Shown in pieces: positions 10,121 to 20,143 of a DNA stretch of 64,000 nucleotides. A program made the position numbers and the translations under genes. The DNA lies in contig MPCW01000013.1 of the NCBI GenBank assembly GCA_001874325.1, forward strand, positions 40,815 through 104,814, read 5' to 3'. The notes beneath the pieces were generated by a model. The model was not told the origin of the DNA. It made no database searches and saw only the letters and a list, made by a program, of their open reading frames with translations. The stretch is from Flavobacterium sp. MedPE-SWcel. Its GTDB lineage: Bacteria; Bacteroidota; Bacteroidia; Flavobacteriales; Flavobacteriaceae. The stretch's first letter is position 1; every line of letters starts with the position of its first letter.

Positions 10121-11452
10121 ATGAGTTATATAGATAATATTTTATTTGTTTTAATCCTTGTAGTAGGCTTTGGTTATTTTACAATGAATGTAAAAAAACT
10201 AATGCGTAACATTAAGCTAGGTAAGGATGTAGACCGCACTGATAACCCAAAAGAACGTTGGAATAATATGGCTATGATTGCTTTAGGGCAATCAAAAATG
10301 GTTAGAAGACCAGTTTCAGGCTTTTTACATATCATTGTATATGTAGGATTTGTTATTATTAATATCGAACTATTAGAAATTATAATAGACGGTATATTTG
10401 GTACACATAGGCTTTTTTCATTTATGGGCGGAGCTTATAGTTTCCTTATAGGTTTCTTCGAAATTTTAGCTTTTTCAGTAATCGTTGCTATTTCTGTTTT
10501 CTGGACAAGAAGAAACGTTATAAAATTATGGCGTTTTGCACATAATGACCTTAAAGGATGGCCTAAGAACGACGGAAATAACATATTGTATTTTGAAATT
10601 ACATTAATGTTATTGTTTTTAACAATGAATGCAGCAGATTACCACCTTCAGGGTGTAGGAGCGCATCATTACGTAGAAGCAGGAGCATTCCCAATATCAA
10701 GTTTCATATCACCTTTATTTAACGGTATGGCAGAAGGTACTGTTATTATAATAGAAAGAGCTACTTGGTGGTTACACATCATTGGTATTTTGATATTTAT
10801 GAACTACCTTTATTTCTCTAAGCATTTACATATATTATTAGCATTCCCTAATACATATTATGCTAATCTTAAACCAAAAGGACAGTTTGAAAATTCTGAT
10901 GCTGTAACTAAAGAAGTTCAGATGATGATGGATCCTAACGCTGATCCATTTGCCGCAGCACCACCTGAAGAAGAAGGAGCTGTACCAGAAAAGTTTGGTG
11001 CTAGTGATGTACAAGATTTAAATTGGGTTCAGCTTATGAATTCTTATACTTGTACTGAGTGTGGACGTTGTACATCATCATGTCCTGCAAACCTTACAGG
11101 TAAGAAGCTTTCACCACGAAAGATTATGATGGATACTCGTGACAGACTTGAAGAGGTAGGTAAAAACATTGATAAAAATAAAGGTACGTTTGTAGATGAT
11201 GGTAAATCTTTATTAAACGATTATATATCACCTGAAGAATTATGGGCTTGTACCTCTTGTAACGGGTGTGTAGAAGCTTGTCCTATAAACATCGACCCAC
11301 TTTCTATTATTATGGATATGAGAAAATATCTAGTAATGGAACAAAGTGCTGCTCCTACAGAGCTTAACGGAATGATGACGAATATAGAGAACAATGGTGC
11401 ACCATGGCAGTATAACCAAATGGATAGGTTAAACTGGAAAGATGAGCAGTAA
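10121..11452 (+). CDS. Membrane-bound (Fe-S)-binding oxidoreductase subunit, heterodisulfide-reductase-like
   Basis: 443 residues. The N-terminal 250 residues hold about five hydrophobic helices with several histidines (FLHIIVYVGF, HLQGVGAHHYVE, WWLHIIGILIF, SKHLHILL), like a cytochrome b-type membrane domain. The C-terminal part has two [4Fe-4S] motifs: Cys311/314/317/321 (CTECGRCTSSCP) and Cys377/380/383/387 (CTSCNGCVEACP). The layout is that of DsrM/HdrE-HdrC-like fusions that pass electrons between quinone and a soluble partner. The next gene supplies an HdrB-like CCG-domain partner, so the two probably form one complex. The physiological donor and acceptor are not known from the sequence. 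Confidence 0.85.
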   Translation: MSYIDNILFVLILVVGFGYFTMNVKKLMRNIKLGKDVDRTDNPKERWNNMAMIALGQSKMVRRPVSGFLHIIVYVGFVIINIELLEIIIDGIFGTHRLFSFMGGAYSFLIGFFEILAFSVIVAISVFWTRRNVIKLWRFAHNDLKGWPKNDGNNILYFEITLMLLFLTMNAADYHLQGVGAHHYVEAGAFPISSFISPLFNGMAEGTVIIIERATWWLHIIGILIFMNYLYFSKHLHILLAFPNTYYANLKPKGQFENSDAVTKEVQMMMDPNADPFAAAPPEEEGAVPEKFGASDVQDLNWVQLMNSYTCTECGRCTSSCPANLTGKKLSPRKIMMDTRDRLEEVGKNIDKNKGTFVDDGKSLLNDYISPEELWACTSCNGCVEACPINIDPLSIIMDMRKYLVMEQSAAPTELNGMMTNIENNGAPWQYNQMDRLNWKDEQ

Positions 11453-11542
11453 ATAACGATACGTTTTTTACTTATTGTAGCATTATATTTTAAATAAAAA
11501 AGAAAGTCTCCATCTAGTTTGATGGTAAACATATAGATTAAA

Positions 11543-12331
11543 ATGGAAGAATTGAAAGTTCCCACAATGGCTGAGATGATGGCGCAAGGACAAGAACCAG
11601 AAGTATTATTTTGGGTAGGTTGTTCTGGTAGTTTTGATGATAGAGCCAAAAAGATAACAAAAGCATTTGTAAGAATACTAAATCGTGCTAATGTACCGTT
11701 TGCGGTATTAGGTACTGAGGAAGGTTGTACTGGAGATCCTGCTAAAAGAGCTGGAAATGAATTTTTATTCCAGATGCAAGCTATGATGAATATTCAGGTG
11801 CTTGACGGATATGAAGTTAAAAAAATAGTAACGGCTTGCCCACACTGTTTTAATACTATAAAAAATGAATACCCTGGTTTAGGCGGTAAGTATGAAGTTG
11901 TACACCATACTGAATTTTTAAAATCATTATTAGATGATGGTAGACTTGCTATAGAAGGTGGACAGTTTAAAGGAAAAAAAATTACTTTCCATGATCCTTG
12001 TTACCTAGGTCGTGCTAACAATGTATATGAAGCACCAAGAGATTTAATTCAAAAACTTGATGCTGAGCTTGTAGAAATGAAACGTTCTCGTAAAAACGGA
12101 CTTTGTTGTGGAGCTGGTGGAGCACAGATGTTTAAAGAACCAGAAGCAGGAGATAAAGACGTTAATGTTGAGAGAACAGAAGAAGCACTAGAAACTAAGC
12201 CAGAAATTATTGCTGCTGGATGCCCATTTTGTAATACAATGTTAACAGATGGTGTTAAGGCTAAAGATCGCGAAGCAGATGTAGAAGTGATGGATGTGGC
12301 TGAATTAATAGCCAATGCGCAGGATTTATAA
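11543..12331 (+). CDS. CCG-domain (Fe-S)-binding protein, HdrB/LutA/GlcF-like
   Basis: 262 residues. Two cysteine-rich CCG modules are visible: WVGCSGSFDDRA, EEGCTGDPAKR and ACPHCFN in the first half, then HDPCYLGRANNVYEAPR, GLCCGAGGA and AGCPFCN in the second. Such modules bind unusual [4Fe-4S] clusters in heterodisulfide reductase B and in glycolate/lactate oxidase Fe-S subunits. It follows the membrane Fe-S subunit by 90 bases and is probably its cytosolic partner. No flavoprotein gene lies alongside, so a full lactate or glycolate oxidase is not indicated here. Confidence 0.88.
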   Translation: MEELKVPTMAEMMAQGQEPEVLFWVGCSGSFDDRAKKITKAFVRILNRANVPFAVLGTEEGCTGDPAKRAGNEFLFQMQAMMNIQVLDGYEVKKIVTACPHCFNTIKNEYPGLGGKYEVVHHTEFLKSLLDDGRLAIEGGQFKGKKITFHDPCYLGRANNVYEAPRDLIQKLDAELVEMKRSRKNGLCCGAGGAQMFKEPEAGDKDVNVERTEEALETKPEIIAAGCPFCNTMLTDGVKAKDREADVEVMDVAELIANAQDL

Positions 12332-12341
12332 AAAATAACTT

Positions 12342-12827
12342 ATGTACGTTCCTTTTGAAACATTACCCGAAAATTCTAGGGTTTGGATATACCAATCAAA
12401 TAGAAAGTTTTCGGATGAAGAAATAACTAAATTAGAAGAAGCGTTAAAAACGTTTACAGAAAATTGGGCAGCACACGGCACAGGGCTTGAAGCCTCTTTT
12501 GTAGTAAAATACAGCCGTTTTATTATTCTTGCGGTTAATCAAGAAAATCAGTCTGCTACAGGTTGCTCTATAGATGCATCTGTACACTTTATACAAGAGC
12601 TAGAAAAAGAATATGATGTAGTGCTTTTGGATAAAATGAATGTAACATTTAAACTTGGCGAACATATAGCACATAAGTCGCTTATAGATTTTAAGAAAAT
12701 GGCTAAAAACAGAGCCGTTTCTGCTAATACCATTGTATTTAATAACCTTGTAAATACAGTAGGTGAATGGCAAGATTTTTGGGAAGTTCCTGCAGGAGAG
12801 AGCTGGCATAGTCGTTTCTTTCGATAA
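12342..12827 (+). CDS. Conserved Bacteroidota protein of unknown function
   Basis: 161 residues, soluble, no signal peptide or membrane segment. It starts MYVPFETLPENSRVWIYQSNRKFS and contains paired aromatic and acidic stretches. Homologues in Flavobacteriia are often labelled 'ABC transporter ATPase', but there is no Walker A, Walker B or ABC signature here, so I regard that name as wrong. It is 10 bases after the CCG-domain gene and likely in the same transcript. Function unknown. Confidence 0.75.
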   Translation: MYVPFETLPENSRVWIYQSNRKFSDEEITKLEEALKTFTENWAAHGTGLEASFVVKYSRFIILAVNQENQSATGCSIDASVHFIQELEKEYDVVLLDKMNVTFKLGEHIAHKSLIDFKKMAKNRAVSANTIVFNNLVNTVGEWQDFWEVPAGESWHSRFFR

Positions 12828-12852
12828 GTCAATTCTCCCATTCAAAAAATTA

Positions 12853-12892
12853 AAATCATCATTACGGCTTAGCAATAATGATGATTTATTGT
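12853..12892 (+). terminator. Probable terminator between 12827 and the GH3 gene
   Basis: An 11-bp perfect stem (AAATCATCATT at 12853-12863 with AATGATGATTT at 12877-12887) with a 13-nt loop and an A-rich/T-rich flank. The T tail is short (ATTGTTT), so termination strength is uncertain. Confidence 0.55.
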
Positions 12893-12912
12893 TTATAAAA
12901 GATATATACTTT

Positions 12913-15846
12913 ATGCGAATATTTACACTACTTTTTCTTTTATGCTTTCAACTATCTTTTTCACAAGAGGTTAAAGTCTTTGATGATTATAAAACACCAA
13001 AAGAAAAACAGTGGGTAGATAGTTTGTATAATAAATTGTCTTTTAAGGAAAGAGTGGGACAACTATTTATGGTTGCAGCTTACTCTAATAAGAACGAAGC
13101 ACATGCTAAAAGTATAGATAAGTTAGTTGAAGAATATAAAATAGGAGGGCTTATATTTTTTCAGGGAGGCCCTGTTAGGCAAGCTAAACTAACTAATAGA
13201 TATCAAGATGAGGCTGATATTCCTCTTTTTATTGGTATAGATGCAGAGTGGGGGTTAAGTATGCGATTAGACTCTACTTATCGCTATCCTTGGAATATGA
13301 CACTAGGTGCAATACAAAACCTAGGGTTAATAGAACGATTAGGAGAGCAAATGGGAATGCAGTCCAAAAGAATGGGTATTCATTTCAATTTTGCGCCAGT
13401 ATTAGACATCAATACAAATCCACTAAACCCAATTATTGGTAATCGTTCTTTTGGGGAGGATAAAGATAATGTTACAAATCATGCATTAGCTTTAATGAAG
13501 GGCTTACAGCGAGAAGGGGTATATGCAACAGGTAAACACTTCCCTGGGCATGGCGATACAGCTTCTGATTCGCATCATTCACTACCATATCTATCTTTTA
13601 GTAAGGAACGTCTCGAAGAAATGGAGTTTTACCCATATAGGAAGTTGTTCAACGAAGGGCTTGCTAGTATTATGGTAGCACACCTTAATGTACCTAGTAT
13701 AGAGCCTAAACATAACAAGCCTACATCTTTATCATATAATGTAGTAACTAATATAGTACAGAATGAAATGGGCTTTAAAGGCTTAATTTTTACAGATGCA
13801 TTAAACATGAAAGGGGCGAGTAATTTTATGCAACCTGGAGAGATAGACCTTGAGGCATTTCTTGCGGGTAATGATGTATTACTGTTTTCTGAAAACGTAC
13901 CTAGAGCGATACAGAAGTTTAAAAAGGCTTATGATAGTGGTAAATTATCAAAAGAACGTTTAGCTTATTCTGTAAAAAAAATATTAGCATACAAGTACAG
14001 AGCAGGACTTACTAATTATAAACCTGTTGTGTTAGAGAATCTTCATGAAGATTTAAATGCTCAAAAATATGAAGATTTAAACTATAAACTGTATGAGAAT
14101 GCAGTTACTGTACTTAAAAATGAAAAAGAACTTGTACCTATAAAACATTTGGGACAGGAGAAAATTGCTTATGTTAAGTTAGGTAACGATAGTGGTACCG
14201 GATATTTAGAAATGTTACAAAAGTATACTAATGTTACTGAGGTAAAAGGGAGTAATTTAACGAGTGTTTTAAAATCATTAAAAGGATATACTAAAGTAGT
14301 TATTGGGTATCATAAAGCAGATGGTGCTTGGAAAAACCATAATTTTAGTAAAAAAGATTTATTATGGCTAAATGCTATAGCAAAACAAAATAAGGTGATA
14401 CTTACAGTATTTGCTAAGCCTTATTCATTAATGTCTATTAAAGATTTTAGCGCTATAGAAGGACTTGTATTAGCTTATCAAAATAATACAATAGCTCAGA
14501 CAGTAGCTGCCGAGGTTGTTTTTGGAGCATTAGGAGCTAAAGGGAAAATACCAGTTTCTATAGGAGAGCATTTTGAAGTAAATGATGGTATAAATACTGA
14601 AAATTTAAAACGACTTGGTTTTACAACACCTACTAATGTAGGTATGGACGCTAGTATGCTTGCTAATATAGACTCAATTGCAAAGAAAGCAATTGACGGG
14701 AAGATGACACCTGGAATTCAGGTTGTTGTAGCTCGTAGAGGTAAAGTGTTTTATCAAAAATCATTTGGGTATCATACCTATGAAAAAAAAAGAGAAGTAA
14801 GAAACACTGATATCTATGATGTAGCTTCACTTACCAAAATACTATCTACACTGCCTAACGTAATGCAACTTTATGATAAAGATAGTATAGGACTTAACAG
14901 TAAGTTGGGTGATATGTTGTCAGAATTCTCTAACACAGATAAAAAAAATATCACATTAAAAGATATGCTATTGCATCAGGCACGTTTTAAACCTTGGTTG
15001 CCTTTTTATAAAAAAACATTAGATAGCCTTAATCATCCTGATACATTGTATTATAGAAAACAGTATAGTGCTGATTTTCCTTATAAGGTAGCTAAAGACT
15101 TATATATCAGAAAAGATTATTCAGATACTATAATTGCCCGTATTGCAGAAAGTAAGCTATTGCGCAGAAAAAGATATAAGTATAGTGATTTCACTTTTAT
15201 TATTTTAAAAAAATATATTGAAGAGAAAACAGGTAAAACACTTGATGTATTAAGTGATGAAACATTTTATAAACCATTAGGTGCATCATTAACCACTTAT
15301 AATCCTTTACGTAAGTTTGATGCAACTAATATTCCACCTACAGAGATTGATAATTACTTTCGCTATCAAGTAATACAAGGGTATGTACATGATATGGCAG
15401 CAGCCATGCAAGATGGTGTTGCAGGACATGCAGGTATATTTTCTAATGCGTTAGATGTTACTAAAATTATGCAAGTGTATTTAAATAAAGGTGACTATGG
15501 AGGGGAACATTATTTTTCTAAAGAAACTTTTGATACCTTTAATAACTGCTATGCTTGTAGTAAAGGTAATAGGAGAGGGTTGGGGTTTGATAAACCTCAA
15601 ATACAAAAATCAGGACCTACATGTGGTTGTGTAGCAGGCGATAGTTTCGGGCACACAGGGTTTACAGGTACTATGGCTTGGGCAGATCCTGAAACAGAAA
15701 TTGTATATGTTTTTTTATCTAATAGGACATATCCTGAGGCAAGAGAGAATAGGCTGTCTAGAGAAAATATTAGAGAAGACATACAAAAGGTTATTCAGGA
15801 ATCTATTTTAAATGAATTGCCTGTTATGAATGAAATAAAAATGTAA
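12913..15846 (+). CDS. GH3 beta-N-acetylhexosaminidase (NagZ-like) fused to a beta-lactamase-type serine hydrolase
   Basis: 977 residues from the ATG at 12913; a longer in-frame start at 12763 would lie inside the preceding gene and bury the signal peptide (hydrophobic 4-17, SFSQ). Residues about 35-400 are a GH3 barrel with KHFPGHGDT (Lys208-His209, the NagZ-type loop) and the nucleophile Asp295 in TDALNMKG. A GH3 C-terminal domain follows (about 400-590). Residues about 600-977 are a class C beta-lactamase/penicillin-binding-like domain with SxxK at Ser639-Lys642 (SLTK) and a C-terminal GHTGFTG, equivalent to the KTG-type strand motif. The two halves suggest periplasmic trimming of both glycan and peptide in peptidoglycan. 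The fusion is known in Bacteroidota. Confidence 0.92.
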   Translation: MRIFTLLFLLCFQLSFSQEVKVFDDYKTPKEKQWVDSLYNKLSFKERVGQLFMVAAYSNKNEAHAKSIDKLVEEYKIGGLIFFQGGPVRQAKLTNRYQDEADIPLFIGIDAEWGLSMRLDSTYRYPWNMTLGAIQNLGLIERLGEQMGMQSKRMGIHFNFAPVLDINTNPLNPIIGNRSFGEDKDNVTNHALALMKGLQREGVYATGKHFPGHGDTASDSHHSLPYLSFSKERLEEMEFYPYRKLFNEGLASIMVAHLNVPSIEPKHNKPTSLSYNVVTNIVQNEMGFKGLIFTDALNMKGASNFMQPGEIDLEAFLAGNDVLLFSENVPRAIQKFKKAYDSGKLSKERLAYSVKKILAYKYRAGLTNYKPVVLENLHEDLNAQKYEDLNYKLYENAVTVLKNEKELVPIKHLGQEKIAYVKLGNDSGTGYLEMLQKYTNVTEVKGSNLTSVLKSLKGYTKVVIGYHKADGAWKNHNFSKKDLLWLNAIAKQNKVILTVFAKPYSLMSIKDFSAIEGLVLAYQNNTIAQTVAAEVVFGALGAKGKIPVSIGEHFEVNDGINTENLKRLGFTTPTNVGMDASMLANIDSIAKKAIDGKMTPGIQVVVARRGKVFYQKSFGYHTYEKKREVRNTDIYDVASLTKILSTLPNVMQLYDKDSIGLNSKLGDMLSEFSNTDKKNITLKDMLLHQARFKPWLPFYKKTLDSLNHPDTLYYRKQYSADFPYKVAKDLYIRKDYSDTIIARIAESKLLRRKRYKYSDFTFIILKKYIEEKTGKTLDVLSDETFYKPLGASLTTYNPLRKFDATNIPPTEIDNYFRYQVIQGYVHDMAAAMQDGVAGHAGIFSNALDVTKIMQVYLNKGDYGGEHYFSKETFDTFNNCYACSKGNRRGLGFDKPQIQKSGPTCGCVAGDSFGHTGFTGTMAWADPETEIVYVFLSNRTYPEARENRLSRENIREDIQKVIQESILNELPVMNEIKM

Positions 15847-15877
15847 TATTTAAGATTAACGATAAAATTATATTAAA

Positions 15878-16336
15878 ATGCAATCTAAAGCTACTACACC
15901 ATCAGAATATTTAGCTGGGTTACCAGAGGATAGAAAACCAGCAATGGAAAAGCTGCGTAATATTATTTTAGATAATTTACCTAAAGGTTTTAAAGAGGAG
16001 ATGGGTTACGGAATGTTAGGTTATGTAGTACCACATTCATTATATCCTGATGGATACCATTGTAAACCAGAGACACCTTTACCTTTTTTAAATATAGCTT
16101 CGCAAAAAAACTTTATAGCATTATATCACATGGGTATATATGCCAATAAAGAATTATATGATTGGTTCGTAACAGAATACCCTAAGCATTGTAAATATAA
16201 GCTAGATATGGGTAAAAGTTGTATTCGTTTTAAAAAGATAGAAGCTATTCCGTATGATTTAATAGCAGAGTTACTATCTAAAATGACAGCTGAACAATGG
16301 ATTGATATTTACGAAGCACAAATAAAAAGTAAATAA
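15878..16336 (+). CDS. DUF1801-family protein
   Basis: 152 residues. It starts TTPSEYLAGLPEDRKPAMEKLRNIILDNLP, the usual DUF1801 opening (YdhG/iron-chaperone-like fold), and continues with GYGMLGYVVP, FLNIASQKNFIALYHMGIY and GKSCIRFKKIEAIP. It is cytosolic. No enzymatic role is established for this branch. It lies 31 bases after the GH3-serine hydrolase gene, but a functional connection is not evident. Confidence 0.85.
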   Translation: MQSKATTPSEYLAGLPEDRKPAMEKLRNIILDNLPKGFKEEMGYGMLGYVVPHSLYPDGYHCKPETPLPFLNIASQKNFIALYHMGIYANKELYDWFVTEYPKHCKYKLDMGKSCIRFKKIEAIPYDLIAELLSKMTAEQWIDIYEAQIKSK

Positions 16337-16415
16337 TACACTACGTTAATTTCGTGTGAAAACAGGTTTAGACTGGTTCTTTTTTATTTAAATTCGCCAC
16401 CATATTTTATAGCTT

Positions 16416-17549
16416 ATGAAAATTGCAATTGTATGTTACCCTACTTTTGGAGGTAGTGGTGTTGTAGCTACCGAATTAGGTTTAGAGTTGGCACGTAGAG
16501 GTCACGAAATACATTTTATAACATATAGTCAACCAGTACGTTTGGCATTGTTAAACCCAAATATATTCTATCACGAGGTACACGTACCAGAATATCCATT
16601 ATTTCATTATCAACCCTATGAGCTTGCTTTATCTAGTAAATTAGTTGATATGGTTAAGCTACATAAAATAGAGTTATTACATGTTCATTATGCCATTCCG
16701 CATGCTTATGCAGGCTACATGGCTAAACAAATGCTAAAAGAACAAGGTATAGATATACCTATGGTAACTACATTGCACGGTACAGATATAACTTTGGTAG
16801 GAAATCACCCTACTTATAAGCCTGCGGTAAGTTTTAGTATTAATAATTCTGATATTGTAACATCAGTATCTCAAGATTTAAAAGATGATACTTATAGCCT
16901 TTTTGATATAAAGAAAGATATTGAGGTAATACCTAACTTTATAGAACTAGATAAGAAAAGGACAGATGACACTACAGAATGTCATCGTTCTATGATGGCT
17001 ACTGAAACACAAAAAATAGTAACCCACATAAGTAACTTTAGAAAAGTAAAACGTATTCCTGATGTTATTAAAATATTTTATGGAATACAGAAAAAAATAC
17101 CTGCTAAGTTAATGATGGTAGGCGATGGGCCTGAAAAAGAAGCAGCAGAAGCGTTATGCAACGAATTAGGTATTAGTGATAAAGTAATCTTTTTTGGTAA
17201 TAGTAATGAAATTGATAAAATATTATGTTTCACCGATTTATTCTTACTCCCTTCAGAAACAGAAAGTTTTGGTCTTGTAGCACTAGAGGCAATGGCTTGT
17301 GGTGTTCCTGTAATATCTACTAATAGTGGAGGATTACCAGAAGTAAATAAAGAAGGCTATTCAGGTTATTTAGGGAATGTAGGAGATGTAGAATATATGG
17401 CTGAAAAAGCAATCTCTATTCTTGAAGATGATAATGTACTGTATGAGTTTAAATCGAATGCTTTAAAAGTAGCACAAGAATTTGATATTCATAATATAAT
17501 GCCAATGTATGAGAATTTATATCGTAAGGCTTTAAAACAACTTGTATAA
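16416..17549 (+). CDS. bshA: N-acetyl-alpha-D-glucosaminyl L-malate synthase, bacillithiol pathway
   Basis: 377 residues, a GT-B family 4 glycosyltransferase. It transfers GlcNAc from UDP-GlcNAc to L-malate, the first step of bacillithiol synthesis. The sequence shows the N-terminal glycine loop CYPTFGGSGVVATELG (7-22), the HVHYAIPHA segment, VTTLHGTDITLVG, and the C-terminal nucleotide-sugar EXXXXXXXE motif (ESFGLVALE). These segments are those of BshA rather than generic glycosyltransferases. BshB and BshC are not in the window. A strong bidirectional terminator follows. Confidence 0.93.
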   Translation: MKIAIVCYPTFGGSGVVATELGLELARRGHEIHFITYSQPVRLALLNPNIFYHEVHVPEYPLFHYQPYELALSSKLVDMVKLHKIELLHVHYAIPHAYAGYMAKQMLKEQGIDIPMVTTLHGTDITLVGNHPTYKPAVSFSINNSDIVTSVSQDLKDDTYSLFDIKKDIEVIPNFIELDKKRTDDTTECHRSMMATETQKIVTHISNFRKVKRIPDVIKIFYGIQKKIPAKLMMVGDGPEKEAAEALCNELGISDKVIFFGNSNEIDKILCFTDLFLLPSETESFGLVALEAMACGVPVISTNSGGLPEVNKEGYSGYLGNVGDVEYMAEKAISILEDDNVLYEFKSNALKVAQEFDIHNIMPMYENLYRKALKQLV

Positions 17550-17575
17550 AAAGATCAGAATATATTATTAAAATA

Positions 17576-17606
17576 AAAAAGCCAGACGTAAAGTCTGGCT
17601 TTTTTT
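17576..17606. terminator. Bidirectional terminator between bshA and the DUF4293 gene
   Basis: Stem AAAAAGCCAGAC ending at 17587 and GTCTGGCTTTTT from 17593, with a 5-nt loop. A and T tracts on the two sides allow termination of both converging genes. Confidence 0.9.
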
Positions 17607-17632
17607 CGCACTAATAAACTAAGTTAAAAGGT

Positions 17633-18055
17633 TTATCGTAGTCTGTCTACTGATTTTACGAGATCTTCATCCTTCTTGATAGCCTTGTTAGCAAGACTAA
17701 TAAAAACGATAGAAATGATAGGAAGAAGCATCCCAATACCCTTCTCAGAAATGACCTTTTCGGGCACTGTTTCTCCGGATAAAGTTAGTAGTTGATATAC
17801 AAATAATCCTAATAAAATTAAATTTAATATTATGTTCAGTCTGCCTGCAACAAACTGATTTTTTCTATTCTTGTACATTAATATACCTACTGCTGATAAA
17901 GTTGTACTACCTCCAAACAATGCTGTAAAAGCAATGTTATTCATAAAGAAATAGTCTGTACCATTTCCTGTTGTCCATAAAGGGAAAACAAATGGAAGTA
18001 CTCCTGTTGCAATAAAAGCAAGTATAAGATATATTGTTTGTATTCTTTGTAACAT
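17633..18055 (-). CDS. DUF4293 membrane protein
   Basis: 140 residues from the ATG at 18055 (MLQRIQTIYLIL). Four hydrophobic segments are visible (about 4-22, 37-55, 69-88, 103-122), then a charged C-terminus. The family is restricted largely to Bacteroidota and has no known function. The longer start at 18076 is disfavoured because a TAnnTTTG-type -7 box (18074-18081, minus strand) overlaps it. Confidence 0.85.
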   Translation of the reverse strand: MLQRIQTIYLILAFIATGVLPFVFPLWTTGNGTDYFFMNNIAFTALFGGSTTLSAVGILMYKNRKNQFVAGRLNIILNLILLGLFVYQLLTLSGETVPEKVISEKGIGMLLPIISIVFISLANKAIKKDEDLVKSVDRLR

Positions 18056-18073
18056 TCTTTGTTGTTTGCCCCA

Positions 18074-18081
18074 CAAAAATA
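18074..18081 (-). promoter_or_regulatory. Candidate -7 box for the DUF4293 gene
   Basis: On the minus strand the bases read TATTTTTG, a match to TAnnTTTG, about 19 bases before the ATG at 18055. It helps to fix the shorter start. Confidence 0.45.
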
Positions 18082-18242
18082 TGATTTCTTTTTAAAAAAT
18101 ACTATTGCTTCTATAAATATATTTTGTATTATTGCAGTACTTATACGTAACTACTTCATTCTACGAAGTGTTATATCTCCAAAAAAAGATCACTCTCCAC
18201 ATTTTGAAGAAAAAATCCTAAAAATTTAACCCAAGATTATAA

Positions 18243-20066
18243 ATGTTTGATATTTCTGAATTAAAAGGAATGAAGCTTACCGAGCTTCAGGAAATTGCCA
18301 AAAAGGCTAAGATTAGTAAATATAGAGGTTTAAAAAAAGATGACTTAATTTACCAAATCTTAGATCAACAGGCTGCAGACCCTGCTGTAGTAAAGCCTCT
18401 TTTTGAGGGTACGGCAGATGATAAAGCAACTCCTGATGCTTCGGCAGATAAAACTAAAAGAACAAGAATAGTAAAATCTGAAAAGGCAGATTCTGTTATA
18501 AAGAAAAAAGTAGCAAAGGCAGCAAAAACTATAGAGCCCCCTATAGAAAAAGAAGGCCTAGCATCTACAAATGAAACAGTAGAGGAAGAAAAAGAAAAAA
18601 AGGTTGTTATTAGAAAAAAAATAGCTCCTAAAAAAGACGATGAGAAAGCAGATATTCCTCCTGTTAAAACGGAAGATATAGATACCGAAAATACTCAACC
18701 TGAAAGTAATGTAAAGGCTAAAGAACCTATTCAAAAAGATAGTAGACGAAAGCCAATACAAAAGGATAGTAATCAGAAAGAACTTGCTGATAATAAAAAG
18801 TCAAAGATTAGTGAAGAAGAACGTTTAGCTCAAATTGAGAGAGCAAATGCTAATAACCCTAATCACCCTAGTTATAAAAAGAATCAATCAAATCAAGGTG
18901 GTGGTCAACAATCGAGAAAACAAAATTATAGAGAGCCCGACTATGAGTTTGATGGAATTATAGAAAGTGAAGGAGTATTAGAAATGATGCCTGATGGGTA
19001 TGGTTTCCTTCGCTCTTCAGATTATAATTATTTAGCTTCACCAGATGATATTTATTTATCAAATTCACAAATACGTCTTTTCGGGCTTAAAACTGGTGAT
19101 ACAGTTAAAGGAGTTGTACGACCTCCAAAAGAAGGAGAAAAATATTTTCCTTTAGTAAGAGTATTAAAAATTAACGGTCATGACCCTCAAGTAGTGCGTG
19201 ATAGAGTTTCTTTTGAACACTTAACACCATTATTTCCTGAGGAAAAATTCAATTTAGCTGATAGACAAAGCACTATATCTACTCGTATTATTGATTTGTT
19301 CTCACCGATAGGTAAAGGACAGCGTGGTATGATAGTAGCACAGCCGAAAACAGGTAAAACAATGCTACTTAAGGACATTGCTAACTCTATAGCGGCAAAT
19401 CATCCAGAAGTATATCTTTTAGTATTACTTATTGATGAACGTCCTGAAGAGGTTACAGATATGCAACGTAGTGTGAGAGGAGAGGTAATTGCTTCTACTT
19501 TTGATGAACCTGCTGATCGCCATGTGAAAGTAGCTAATATAGTACTAGAAAAAGCGAAACGACTTGTAGAGTGTGGTCATGATGTAGTTATATTGCTAGA
19601 TTCTATTACACGTCTTGCAAGAGCCTATAATACAGTACAACCTGCATCTGGTAAAGTATTAAGTGGTGGTGTAGATGCTAATGCATTACAAAAACCAAAA
19701 CGCTTCTTTGGTGCTGCTCGTAATATTGAAGGAGGAGGGTCTTTAAGTATAATAGCTACGGCTCTTACAGATACTGGTTCTAAAATGGATGAAGTTATCT
19801 TTGAAGAGTTTAAAGGTACTGGTAATATGGAATTACAGTTAGATAGAAAAATTGCTAACAGACGTATTTTCCCTGCTATTGACCTTACATCATCAAGTAC
19901 AAGAAGAGATGATTTATTGTTAGACGAAAGTACTGTACAACGTATGTGGATAATGAGAAAGTATCTAGCCGATATGAATCCAGTAGAAGCAATGGACTTT
20001 ATTAATGATCGATTTAAGAAAACAAGAAATAACGAAGACTTTTTACTATCTATGAATGATGGTTAA
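18243..20066 (+). CDS. rho: Transcription termination factor Rho
   Basis: 607 residues, much longer than the 419 of Escherichia coli Rho. The Rho_N SAP-like domain (1-45: [30 protein letters not shown]) is followed by about 190 residues of low-complexity Lys/Glu/Asp/Asn-rich sequence, as in other Bacteroidota Rho proteins. The RNA-binding cold-shock-like domain (about 237-315) and the hexameric ATPase follow: Walker A PKTGKT (Lys372), [22 protein letters not shown] and the Q/R-loop region up to FLLSMND. It uses ATP to pull nascent RNA and end transcription. The upstream 167-base gap may hold an autoregulatory leader, which I could not resolve. Confidence 0.97.
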   Translation: MFDISELKGMKLTELQEIAKKAKISKYRGLKKDDLIYQILDQQAADPAVVKPLFEGTADDKATPDASADKTKRTRIVKSEKADSVIKKKVAKAAKTIEPPIEKEGLASTNETVEEEKEKKVVIRKKIAPKKDDEKADIPPVKTEDIDTENTQPESNVKAKEPIQKDSRRKPIQKDSNQKELADNKKSKISEEERLAQIERANANNPNHPSYKKNQSNQGGGQQSRKQNYREPDYEFDGIIESEGVLEMMPDGYGFLRSSDYNYLASPDDIYLSNSQIRLFGLKTGDTVKGVVRPPKEGEKYFPLVRVLKINGHDPQVVRDRVSFEHLTPLFPEEKFNLADRQSTISTRIIDLFSPIGKGQRGMIVAQPKTGKTMLLKDIANSIAANHPEVYLLVLLIDERPEEVTDMQRSVRGEVIASTFDEPADRHVKVANIVLEKAKRLVECGHDVVILLDSITRLARAYNTVQPASGKVLSGGVDANALQKPKRFFGAARNIEGGGSLSIIATALTDTGSKMDEVIFEEFKGTGNMELQLDRKIANRRIFPAIDLTSSSTRRDDLLLDESTVQRMWIMRKYLADMNPVEAMDFINDRFKKTRNNEDFLLSMNDG

Positions 20067-20082
20067 AAAATAGATTCTATAT

Positions 20083-20117
20083 AAAAAAAGCCTACTCAAA
20101 TAAGTAGGCTTTTTTTA
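20083..20117. terminator. Bidirectional terminator between rho and the secreted hypothetical gene
   Basis: Stem AAAAAAAGCCTACT (20083-20096) and AGTAGGCTTTTTTT (20103-20116) around a 6-nt loop. A tract on one side and T tract on the other serve the two converging genes. Confidence 0.9.
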
Positions 20118-20143
20118 TGCTTTAAAATGTAAATTACTATTTA

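Noticed and set aside
12342..12827. ABC transporter ATPase
   Set aside because: The name is common for homologues, but no Walker or signature motif is present.
12763..12912. Longer start for the GH3-serine hydrolase gene
   Set aside because: It would start inside the preceding gene and cross a terminator-like hairpin, and it would hide the clear signal peptide beginning at 12913.
16345..16392. Possible terminator before bshA
   Set aside because: The AACAG/CTGGTT pairing is short and interrupted, so it is too weak to list.
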